From Acetobacteraceae bacterium (GTDB lineage Bacteria > Pseudomonadota > Alphaproteobacteria > Acetobacterales > Acetobacteraceae): a stretch of 8,556 bases of DNA. Location of the stretch: assembly GCA_003506895.1 (NCBI GenBank), contig DNXO01000123.1, positions 614 to 9,169 of the forward strand, read 5' to 3'. Positions within the stretch are counted from its first letter, which is position 1. The number at the start of each line of letters is the position of its first letter. Of the stretch, positions 1 through 6,263 are shown in pieces. The translations under genes were made by a program, and so were the position numbers. The notes below the pieces were generated by a model, which was not told where the DNA came from, made no database searches, and saw only the letters and a program-made list of their open reading frames with translations.

Positions 1-1250
1 GCATCCCCTCCAAGGCGCTGCTGCAATCGTCTGAGGAGTTTGAAAAGACGACGCACGCGCTGAAAGACCACGGCATTCTCGTGGACGGCGTGAAGCTGGA
101 CCTGAACCGCATGCAGGCCCGCAAGAATGAGGTCGTGGCCGCCAACACCAAGGGCGTCGAGTTCCTGTTCCGCAAGAACAAGGTCACCTGGCTGAAGGGC
201 GCCGGCCGCATCACCGCGCCGGGTTCGGTCGATGTCGATGGCACAACCTACACCGCCAAGAACATCGTCATCGCCACCGGCAGCGAAAGCGTGCCCCTGC
301 CGGGCGTGACGGTTGATGAGAAGCAGATCGTCACCTCGACCGGCGCGCTGGAACTGGACAAGGTTCCGGGACATCTCGTGGTCGTCGGCGGCGGCGTGAT
401 CGGCTTGGAATTGGGCAGCGTCTGGAAGCGTCTGGGCGCCGAGGTCACGGTGGTGGAGTTCCTCGACCGGATCGTTCCCGGCATGGATACCGAGATCGCG
501 ACCGCGTTCCAACGCATCTTACAAAAGCAGGGCATCAAGTTCCGCCTCGCCACCAAGGTGACCGGCGCGACACCGGGCGCCGACGGCGTCAACCTGACCG
601 TTGAACCCGTCAAGGGCGGTGACGCCGAGACCATCCAAGCCGACATCGTGCTGGTCGCGATCGGCCGCCGTCCCTACACCGCGGGTCTGGGGCTGGAAGA
701 AGCCGGCGTCGAGCTGGATGAGCGCAAGCGGGTCAAGGTCGATCACCACTACGCCACCAACGTGCCCGGCATCTACGCCGTTGGGGACGTGATCGCCGGG
801 CCGATGCTGGCCCACAAGGGCGAGGATGAAGGCGTGGCGGTGGCCGAAATCCTGGCCGGCCAGGCGGGTCACGTGAATTACGGCGCGATCCCCGGCGTGG
901 TTTACACGTGGCCGGAAGTCGCTTCCGTCGGTCAGACCGAGGATGAACTGAAGGCTGCCGGCCTCGCCTATACGGTTGGCAAATTCCCGTTCACCGCGAA
1001 CGGGCGCGCCCGAGCGATGGGCGACACGGACGGGTTTGTGAAGATTCTGGCGGACAAGGCCACCGATCGACTGCTGGGCGCGCATGTCATCGGCCCGGAT
1101 GCCGGAACGCTGATCGCCGAACTGACCACGGCGATCGAGTTTGGCGCCTCGGCCGAGGACGTCGGCCGGATCTGTCACGCGCATCCCACCCTCAGCGAGG
1201 CGGTGAAGGAAGCAGCCCTGGCAGCCGACGGCCGGGCGCTGCATATCTGA
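1..1250 (+). CDS. lpd: Dihydrolipoyl dehydrogenase (E3), 5' end cut by window
   Basis: Flavoprotein that reoxidises the dihydrolipoyl groups of 2-oxoacid dehydrogenase complexes or the glycine cleavage system, passing electrons through FAD to NAD+ in the cytoplasm. The reading frame is open from base 3 and begins IPSKALL directly after what looks like the last two bases of a Cys codon. This matches the second redox-active Cys of the family's GxxCxxxxC-IPSK motif, so roughly the first 50 residues, with the first FAD-binding fold, lie outside the window. Visible parts in order: an NAD-binding glycine motif GGGVIGLELG (bases 387-416), the second FAD motif GIYAVGD with its Asp at 786-788, and the C-terminal dimerisation domain ending in the catalytic HAHPTLSE motif (active His at 1182-1184, Glu at 1197-1199). 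About 415 residues are visible against a usual total near 465. An internal GTG at base 81 is not the start, because conserved sequence continues upstream. Other flavin disulfide reductases are less likely given the HPTLSE ending. Confidence 0.95.
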   Translation, partial: IPSKALLQSSEEFEKTTHALKDHGILVDGVKLDLNRMQARKNEVVAANTKGVEFLFRKNKVTWLKGAGRITAPGSVDVDGTTYTAKNIVIATGSESVPLPGVTVDEKQIVTSTGALELDKVPGHLVVVGGGVIGLELGSVWKRLGAEVTVVEFLDRIVPGMDTEIATAFQRILQKQGIKFRLATKVTGATPGADGVNLTVEPVKGGDAETIQADIVLVAIGRRPYTAGLGLEEAGVELDERKRVKVDHHYATNVPGIYAVGDVIAGPMLAHKGEDEGVAVAEILAGQAGHVNYGAIPGVVYTWPEVASVGQTEDELKAAGLAYTVGKFPFTANGRARAMGDTDGFVKILADKATDRLLGAHVIGPDAGTLIAELTTAIEFGASAEDVGRICHAHPTLSEAVKEAALAADGRALHI

Positions 1251-1253
1251 ACG

Positions 1254-2261
1254 ATGCAACCGCTCGCGCTGACGATGGGGGATCCCGCCGGGATTGGCGG
1301 TGAGCTCTCGCTACGGGCCTGGCTGGCGCTGCGCCAAACCGGCGTGACGTTCGTTGCATTGGACGATCCCGCTCGGCTTCAGCGTTTGGCCGCGGCTATG
1401 GGGCTGGCGGTGCCGGTGCGGGTGGTTGGTAACGCCGCCGAATCCGGCTTGGTGTTCCACTCCGCGCTTCCTGTTCTGCCCGTGACGCTTGCCGTCGATG
1501 CGCTGCCGGGAAAGCCCGACGGGTTGAATGCCAAGGCCGTCGTTGCCTCGATCGAGCAGGCGACGAAGCTGGCGTTGGCCGGTGACGTTGGCGGCGTAGT
1601 CACCAATCCGATCAACAAAGCGGCGCTGTATCAGGCCGGCTTTGCCTATCCGGGCCATACCGAGTTCCTCGCGGCGCTGACGGGGGCCACGGGGCAGCAG
1701 ATCATGATGCTCGCAAGCCCGATGCTACGCGTGGTGCCGGTTACGGTGCATGCGTCGCTGCGGGATTCGATCGCGATGCTGACGACGGACATGATTGTCG
1801 CCGCCGCGCGCACCACGGCAGCGGCCTTGCGCCGGGACTTCGGCATTGCCGCACCACGGCTGGCGATCGCCGGATTGAACCCGCACGCGGGGGAACAAGG
1901 CGCGTTGGGGACCGAGGAAACCACCATCGTGCAGCCCGCGATCGATACATTGCGTGCCGAGGGGATCGACGTCTCCGGCCCCTGGCCGCCCGACACGATG
2001 TTCACCGCCGCGGCTCGCGCCCGATATGACGTGGCGATCTGCATGTATCACGATCAGGCGCTAATTCCGCTGAAGACGCTGGACATGGACCACGGCGTGA
2101 ACGTAACGCTGGGGCTGCCAATCGTACGGACATCGCCCGATCATGGGACGGCGTTCGATATCGCCGGCAAGGGCGTGGCCGACGCGACCAGCCTGCTGGC
2201 GGCGATCGAACTGGCTAGCGCCCTCGCTGCCAGTCGCGCCGCCGCTCGGACGACGCTTTAA
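1254..2261 (+). CDS. pdxA: 4-hydroxythreonine-4-phosphate dehydrogenase
   Basis: NAD(P)-dependent, divalent-metal enzyme that oxidises 4-phosphohydroxy-L-threonine to an unstable amino-ketone, used with deoxyxylulose phosphate by PdxJ to make pyridoxine 5'-phosphate. The 335-residue length is normal. Family signatures are all present: GDPAGIGGE near residue 9, TNPINKAAL followed by GHTEFL, VHASLRD, NPHAGE, and a late YHDQ-IPLK and SPDHGTAFD block. The three His residues expected to bind metal fall at 166, 211 and 266, the same numbering as the E. coli enzyme. The start at 1254 is preferred because the first conserved motif begins only a few residues later. It lies 3 bp after the lpd stop with no clear Shine-Dalgarno of its own, which suggests co-transcription and translational coupling. 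The motif reads GIGGE where many homologues have GIGPE. A 4-phospho-threonate dehydrogenase paralogue (PdxA2) shares these motifs and cannot be fully excluded, but no DUF1537 kinase gene is beside it. Confidence 0.95.
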   Translation: MQPLALTMGDPAGIGGELSLRAWLALRQTGVTFVALDDPARLQRLAAAMGLAVPVRVVGNAAESGLVFHSALPVLPVTLAVDALPGKPDGLNAKAVVASIEQATKLALAGDVGGVVTNPINKAALYQAGFAYPGHTEFLAALTGATGQQIMMLASPMLRVVPVTVHASLRDSIAMLTTDMIVAAARTTAAALRRDFGIAAPRLAIAGLNPHAGEQGALGTEETTIVQPAIDTLRAEGIDVSGPWPPDTMFTAAARARYDVAICMYHDQALIPLKTLDMDHGVNVTLGLPIVRTSPDHGTAFDIAGKGVADATSLLAAIELASALAASRAAARTTL

Positions 2262-2326
2262 CAAAAAGATTAAAATTCCCGCCGCTTACGGCACCCGGCC
2301 CCGTGCGATAAGGAACCGGCGAACGC

Positions 2327-2332
2327 GGGAGG
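2327..2332 (+). promoter_or_regulatory. Ribosome binding site of the small lipoprotein gene
   Basis: GGGAGG lies 7 nt before the ATG at 2340. It is one of the best Shine-Dalgarno matches in the window and fixes the start of the short downstream gene. Confidence 0.7.
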
Positions 2333-2339
2333 CTGGATC

Positions 2340-2585
2340 ATGACTTGCGCCAGAACCAAACCTAAAGCCGTGTCACGGGGGGCAGCGCTGGCCGTCGTGG
2401 CAATCGCGATCGCGGGATGTTCGGCAACTCCGCGCAGCAATGAACCCGTTACGATGACCCCCGCCTTGATACAGCAACTTCAGATCGAGGGTGCGACGCC
2501 GGATTCCGTTTCACCCGATATGCTGCGGCCGGACGGCACCTTGAAAAACGGTCTGCTGCCGGAACAGTGGGGCGATACCAGCTAG
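2340..2585 (+). CDS. Small putative lipoprotein of unknown function
   Basis: An 81-residue protein whose N-terminus is a lipoprotein signal peptide: a basic stretch (R5, K7, K9, R13), a hydrophobic core (residues 14-25) and the lipobox IAGC with the lipidated Cys at position 27. Ser at +2 is not a classical inner-membrane retention signal, so outer-membrane anchoring is the default inference. The mature part is only about 55 residues, hydrophilic and Pro/Asp-rich, with no recognised domain, ending LLPEQWGDTS. A strong ribosome binding site (GGGAGG) 7 nt upstream supports the start. The gene stands 78 bp after pdxA in the same direction; that gap contains an AT-rich patch (TTAACAAAAAGATTAAAAT) which could hold a promoter, so independent expression is possible. 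I do not recognise the family. Confidence 0.7.
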   Translation: MTCARTKPKAVSRGAALAVVAIAIAGCSATPRSNEPVTMTPALIQQLQIEGATPDSVSPDMLRPDGTLKNGLLPEQWGDTS

Positions 2586-2637
2586 TTTTTGGCTTGGTGC
2601 GATTGAACGCTGCCGACTGCCTTTGGCCGGTGCCGGC

Positions 2638-2842
2638 GGAGGGAAAGGGTTCATCACGGATTTTTGGGATTTAGCCAGGGATTGGCACGGAAAAGTCTTC
2701 CTGCCGATCCCGTCGCCTCATGTATTGAGGCCAGCATGATTGGGCGCTTCGCACCGATCAAGGTTTTTGAACGATACCGAAACAAAATTCCGCGCAAATC
2801 CCTGCCTGAACCCCAAAAATCCGTGATGAACCCTTTCCCTCC
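2638..2842. repeat. 205-bp element with 55-bp inverted arms (MITE-like)
   Basis: The arms are 2638-2692 and 2788-2842. Compared base by base, the left arm matches the reverse complement of the right arm at 50 of 55 positions, with the outer 31 bp identical. The 95-bp centre has no supportable gene. It carries a small perfect hairpin, GCCTCA-TGTAT-TGAGGC, at 2715-2731. The element fills most of the gap between two converging genes. I see no obvious target-site duplication at the arm ends. A non-autonomous transposon relic (MITE) or two head-to-head copies of a dispersed repeat are the likely explanations. Transcripts through it would form a long imperfect hairpin that could also stop or stabilise convergent transcripts. 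Confidence 0.8.
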
Positions 2843-2867
2843 CCAGACACGGGCCGTGACTTGCCCC

Positions 2868-4460
2868 CTACCCAGCCTTCGTCACGTTCCAGAATAACGG
2901 CATCCCCTTCAGCACCCCCGTGATTGCCTTCGAGTACGCCGTGGGCTGGAAGTATTCGCCCAACGGCAGGTAAGGCGGATTTTCAAATGCCTCCGCCTGG
3001 ATTTGCTCGCCGATCTTCTTCTGCGTGGCGACGTCCGGCGCGGCGAACCAAGCGTTGCGAAGCTCCTCCAGCTTCGGCTCCGTCGGCCAGCCGAACCATG
3101 CGTTGTCGCCATTGCCACGCAAACCCAGATGCCCGGCCGGGGTGTACTGGTCGATGCCACCGAAGCTGGTGAAGAAGACGTTCCACCCGCCCTCGGCAGG
3201 CGGTTTCCGGCTGGACCGGCGCTGCACGACCGAACCCCAGTCGGTGATCTGGACATCGACGTTCATGCCGCACTTCTGCAGCATGTCCGCGCCGACCTGG
3301 CCCACGGCATTCAACGCCGGGAAGTCGGAGGCGACCATCACCACGATCTTCTCGTTCTTGTAGCCCGCCGCGATCAGCTCCTTCTTCACCTTGTCCAGAT
3401 CGCGTGGTCCCTCCAGCACCTTCATGCCGACATCGCTGGCCAGCGGCGAACCCGGCGGGAAAAAGCCGACCTTGTCCTTCCATCCCGAAGGATCGGTGCC
3501 GGCAACCGCGATCATGTAATCGGACTGATCGACGGCGCCCATCAGCGCCCGCCGGATCGCGGGATTGTCGAACGGCGGGAAAAGCTGGTTGAACCGCATC
3601 ATCGCCGGCAAGCCGGTGGGGTCCAGAACGTCCAGCGTCAGGCTGCTGGTTTTGCGCAGCAGCGGCACCAGATCGAAGGTCGGTTGCTCCCACCAATCCG
3701 CCTCACCATTTTGCAGCGCGCCCATCGCGGTGGCGGCGTCGGGAATGACGTTCCATTCGACGCGATCGAAATTCACCACCTTGGGGCCGGAGGTCCAGTC
3801 CGGCGTGCCCCCAGTGCGTGGCACGTAGCCTTCGAAACGCTCGTAAGCCACCTTGGCGCCGGGCACCCGCTCATCCGCCTTGAAGCGATATGGTCCGCTG
3901 CCGACCATTTCGGTAACCTGGGTGAACGGATCGGTTTTGGCGAGGCGTTCCGGCATCATCGGGCAGATGGTGACGGCGACCTTTCCCAGGGCCGTCGGCA
4001 GCAACGGGAACGGCTGCTTCAGTTGGAACCGGATCGTCTTGTCGTCGGGGGCGGACAGTTCATCGGTCGCCGCCATCAGGGCCTGCCCGAAGGCGTCGCG
4101 CTTGCCCCAGCGCTGGATCGAGGCGACGCAATCGCGTGCCAGCACAGGCGTGCCGTCGTGGAATTTCAGGCCGTCACGCAGCGTGAGTTTCCACTCCTTG
4201 CCGTCCGCGCTGGTCTGCGTGCCTTCTACCATTTGCGGCGTCGGCTCAAATTTGGCGTTCGAACCGAAGAGCGTGTCGAACACCATCATACCGTGCGTGC
4301 GGGTGATGTAGGCTGTGGTCCATACCGGGTCCAGCACCGCCAGATCGGCCTGCGGAATGAATTTCAGCACACGGGTCCCCGCCGCTCGGACGATTCCAGG
4401 CTTCGCGAGGCCCGTTGCCAGGGCAGCGGCTCCGGCGTGCAGCAGGGTTCTTCTCTTCAT
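2868..4460 (-). CDS. ABC transporter solute-binding protein, family 5 (DppA/OppA type)
   Basis: Periplasmic binding protein of 530 residues, the usual size for the peptide/nickel/opine-binding family (SBP_bac_5), which delivers its ligand to an inner-membrane ABC importer. The N-terminus MKRRTLLHAGAAALATGL followed by RAAG looks like an export signal with a twin-arginine pair at 3-4, so Tat export is possible; cleavage is likely near residue 26-27. The family signature is clear at about residues 90-110: WKLTLRDGLKFHDGTPV. The later GSGPYRF block, around residue 190, is also typical. A GGAG ribosome site lies 6 nt before the ATG (plus-strand bases 4467-4470). No permease or ATPase gene is in the window, so this is an orphan binding protein here. 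The ligand cannot be read from the sequence; dipeptides, oligopeptides, opines or other small solutes are all possible. Confidence 0.92.
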   Translation of the reverse strand: MKRRTLLHAGAAALATGLAKPGIVRAAGTRVLKFIPQADLAVLDPVWTTAYITRTHGMMVFDTLFGSNAKFEPTPQMVEGTQTSADGKEWKLTLRDGLKFHDGTPVLARDCVASIQRWGKRDAFGQALMAATDELSAPDDKTIRFQLKQPFPLLPTALGKVAVTICPMMPERLAKTDPFTQVTEMVGSGPYRFKADERVPGAKVAYERFEGYVPRTGGTPDWTSGPKVVNFDRVEWNVIPDAATAMGALQNGEADWWEQPTFDLVPLLRKTSSLTLDVLDPTGLPAMMRFNQLFPPFDNPAIRRALMGAVDQSDYMIAVAGTDPSGWKDKVGFFPPGSPLASDVGMKVLEGPRDLDKVKKELIAAGYKNEKIVVMVASDFPALNAVGQVGADMLQKCGMNVDVQITDWGSVVQRRSSRKPPAEGGWNVFFTSFGGIDQYTPAGHLGLRGNGDNAWFGWPTEPKLEELRNAWFAAPDVATQKKIGEQIQAEAFENPPYLPLGEYFQPTAYSKAITGVLKGMPLFWNVTKAG

Positions 4461-4546
4461 GTGTGACTCCGTTAGGCAATGAACATCGGTCTACGCAAGA
4501 ACCATACCGGCCCATGGGCGCGCCGTCTGCCACCTGATGCAGTGAA

Positions 4547-4562
4547 CCCGCTTAAAAGCGGG
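4547..4562 (-). terminator. Short perfect hairpin between two minus-strand genes
   Basis: A perfect 6-bp GC-rich stem with a 4-nt loop (plus strand CCCGCT-TAAA-AGCGGG), placed about 50 nt past the stop of the DUF347-type gene on the minus strand and before the binding-protein gene. On the minus strand it is followed by TTCACTG rather than a T-run, so it is at best a weak or factor-dependent terminator, and an operator or chance hairpin is possible. Confidence 0.3.
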
Positions 4563-4612
4563 GCAAATCTGACGAGGATTTGGGCACAGCGTCCACGATT
4601 CGCGGTTCGCCT

Positions 4613-5374
4613 CTAGGATGACGGCTGCTGGCCGGGATGGCTTCCGGCGCGTTGCGGCAGGATCGCGATGCAGGCGATGATGAAGACGGCGATAACGCCC
4701 GTGGAGGCGAAGCGGCCCAGGTGCAGCCCGCCATCGGTGACGGGTTTGGTCAGCAGGTCGCCCAGCGTGGCCCCCAGCGGACGGGTCAGGATGAAGGCCG
4801 CCCAGAACAGCAGCGTGCGGGACACGCTGGTCGCGTAATAGACGGCGGCGATCACCGCGATGGCCGCGCCGAAGACCAGCGCCCCGCCCTCGAACCCCAG
4901 CCCGCCGTCGTCGGCCGCCCAGTCCCCCAGCGCGGTACCGAGCGTGTTGGAAAATAGGATGGTGACCCAGTAGAACGCCTCGGCCCGCGGACTGGTGATG
5001 GTGTTGACCGAGACGGTGCCCTCGCTGCGCCACCAGATGACAAGCGAGAGCAGAACGAGAGCGAACAGGATGGACGCGCCGCCCGTGTAGCCGATCCCCA
5101 GAGAACGGTCAGCGAAATCGGCCATCGTGGTGCCGACAGTCGTGGTGGCGATGATAACGGCCCAGTAGAGCGGCGCATGGAAGGTTTTCGCCCCGATCTG
5201 CGCGGCGGCTAGAATAAGGAAGGCCACGGCGAAGATGGCCGTGCCGACGAGGTAACCCAGGTTCAGGGTCATGGAAACGGCGTCGCCTCCGGTCTCGCCC
5301 AGGGTGGTCGCGGCGATCTTCAGAACCCAGAATGTAAGGGTGACTTCGGGGACTTTGCTTCGTGTAAGGGTCAT
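4613..5374 (-). CDS. DUF347-repeat integral membrane protein (COG4705-like)
   Basis: A 253-residue hydrophobic inner-membrane protein made of four related units, each of about two membrane segments, as expected for the DUF347 repeat family of unknown function. The repeat can be read directly: an aromatic-Trp pair at W16, W71, W136 and W191, a Gly exactly 10 residues later (26, 81, 146, 201) and an Asp exactly 15 later (31, 86, 151, 206). The cores read TTLGETGGD, TTVGTTMAD, NTLGTALGD and RPLGATLGD. Unit spacing is 55, 65 and 55, suggesting a duplicated pair of repeats. An AAAAGGA ribosome site lies 6 nt before the ATG. The short hydrophilic C-terminus is Pro/Ser/Gln-rich. The gene diverges from the toxin-antitoxin operon and lies 152 bp upstream of the binding-protein gene on the same strand. 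Function is unknown; a transport role is only inference from four buried acidic residues. Confidence 0.85.
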   Translation of the reverse strand: MTLTRSKVPEVTLTFWVLKIAATTLGETGGDAVSMTLNLGYLVGTAIFAVAFLILAAAQIGAKTFHAPLYWAVIIATTTVGTTMADFADRSLGIGYTGGASILFALVLLSLVIWWRSEGTVSVNTITSPRAEAFYWVTILFSNTLGTALGDWAADDGGLGFEGGALVFGAAIAVIAAVYYATSVSRTLLFWAAFILTRPLGATLGDLLTKPVTDGGLHLGRFASTGVIAVFIIACIAILPQRAGSHPGQQPSS

Positions 5375-5470
5375 CGCGTGTCCTTTTGGCCGGGACGCAC
5401 ATAGGGGTACCGGCCCGCGATCGGAAGCCCGGACAGCAGGATGTGCCGATTTTGGCGTTGTCGAAGCTGC

Positions 5471-5499
5471 TTCCTGATCGGTCGTTAGATGCCTATATT
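5471..5499 (+). promoter_or_regulatory. Possible promoter/operator of the toxin-antitoxin operon
   Basis: A TATATT box at 5494-5499, 17 bp after a weak -35-like TTCCTG (5471-5476), within an AT-rich patch that stands out from its GC-rich surroundings and lies about 25 bp before the antitoxin start. Type II operons are normally autorepressed here by the antitoxin. I see no convincing long palindrome, so the operator is inferred from position. Confidence 0.25.
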
Positions 5500-5526
5500 A
5501 ATGAACTTGATGCATGGGAGCCGATG

Positions 5527-5916
5527 ATGCCGACCGTTGACGCGGCGACGTTCCAGAGGGACTTCGGACGATATCGGGACGTAGCGGATCAGGAACCTGT
5601 TCGGGTTACCAGTCAGGGCAAAGTGGTCGGCGCGTTTCTGTCATCGCACGACCTGGAAGACTACGAGCGGCTGAAACGTCTTGAGCGTCGGATTCCTGTC
5701 GCGGGGGAAGCCGAGCACAACGTTGTCGATGCGACTAAAGCGACCGCCGGATTTCACTCCGCAGATGAGCAAGAGGCTTACGATTGCTGGTATCGAGGTA
5801 AGGTAGAAGCGGCACTGGCCGGCGATAAGTCAAGAATCAGCCATGAAGTCGCCATGGCCCGGATCGACGCCTTGATCGAGAGCAAGCGTCATGCACCGCC
5901 TCGTCTGGACCGATGA
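5527..5916 (+). CDS. Type II antitoxin, Phd/YefM-like with ParD/StbD-like tail
   Basis: A 129-residue antitoxin, longer than the usual 80-90 of Phd/YefM proteins. Residues 1-50 match the Phd/YefM DNA-binding fold: TVDAATFQRDFGRYRDVA, then PVRVTSQGKVVGAFLS and a DLEDYERLK helix. Residues about 80-120 resemble the tail of small stability-determinant antitoxins (YDCWYRGKVEAALAG, then ISHEVAMARIDALIE), the part that would wrap the toxin. It should bind and neutralise the toxin encoded next and repress the operon. Two adjacent ATGs exist (5524 and 5527); the GGGAG at 5516-5520 is 3 nt from the first and 6 nt from the second, so the second is preferred. The open frame runs on upstream to a TTG at 5386, but that part lacks family similarity. 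The 3' end overlaps the toxin gene by 26 nt, ensuring coupled synthesis. Confidence 0.85.
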   Translation: MPTVDAATFQRDFGRYRDVADQEPVRVTSQGKVVGAFLSSHDLEDYERLKRLERRIPVAGEAEHNVVDATKATAGFHSADEQEAYDCWYRGKVEAALAGDKSRISHEVAMARIDALIESKRHAPPRLDR

Positions 5917-6166
5917 AGCGCTGGAGGATCTCACAACCATTGTCGCTTATATTGCTGAACGGAACATCGCCGCCGCCTTGAAACTTCGGGCTGCCATCAG
6001 CGACACGGCAGACAAAATCTCCCGCGATCCTCTCATTTACCGTGGCGGACGGGTGCAAGGCACGCGCGAAGCTGTCGTCCACCCGAACTATATTATCGTC
6101 TATCGTGCCGATACCGAAATGGTAGAAGTGGCGGCAGTGCTCCACGCTCGCATGCGATATCCGTGA
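5891..6166 (+). CDS. Type II toxin, ParE/RelE family
   Basis: A 91-residue protein of normal size for the ParE/RelE toxin superfamily, whose members either poison DNA gyrase (ParE) or cut mRNA on ribosomes (RelE). Visible family pattern: an N-terminal VWTDEALEDL strand-helix with an aromatic pivot (IVAYIAERN, residues 17-25), a central helix ending in DP at 46-47, then GRVQGTREAVVHPNYIIVYR (residues 53-72), and the terminal VEVAAVLHARMRYP strand. The lack of an obvious RelE-type catalytic cluster and the HARMRYP ending favour ParE, but the target cannot be settled from sequence. Translation starts inside the antitoxin gene, 26 nt before that gene's stop, in another frame, with only a weak GAGAG site 8 nt upstream, consistent with coupling that keeps toxin below antitoxin. 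Confidence 0.9.
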   Translation: MHRLVWTDEALEDLTTIVAYIAERNIAAALKLRAAISDTADKISRDPLIYRGGRVQGTREAVVHPNYIIVYRADTEMVEVAAVLHARMRYP

Positions 6167-6263
6167 CAGGGCGATCTCGGGTCCGGAATTCTGGTTCGCG
6201 TTTCTTGACCCCCTGCAACACCCCAGCCAAGGTTACCGGAAATCCATCGAAGGCCCGACCCTC

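Noticed and set aside
2664..2897. 77-residue open frame crossing the inverted-repeat element
   Set aside because: Most of it is encoded by the repeat arms and spacer, there is no ribosome site, and it runs into the opposing gene. Similar frames in repeats are usually annotation artefacts.
3003..4466. 487-residue open frame on the plus strand across the binding-protein gene
   Set aside because: It is antisense to a gene with a signal peptide, a family signature and a ribosome site. Its own translation is Arg/His/Gly-rich with no motif, a common by-product of GC-rich coding DNA.
5386..5526. Upstream extension of the antitoxin frame to a TTG codon
   Set aside because: The extra 47 residues lack Phd/YefM similarity, cover the divergent promoter region, and the ribosome site at 5516-5520 points to the internal ATGs.
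5489..5527. 12-codon leader frame (MPILMNLMHGSR) whose stop overlaps the antitoxin ATG
   Set aside because: It could couple translation, but it has no ribosome site and such a short frame is easily due to chance.
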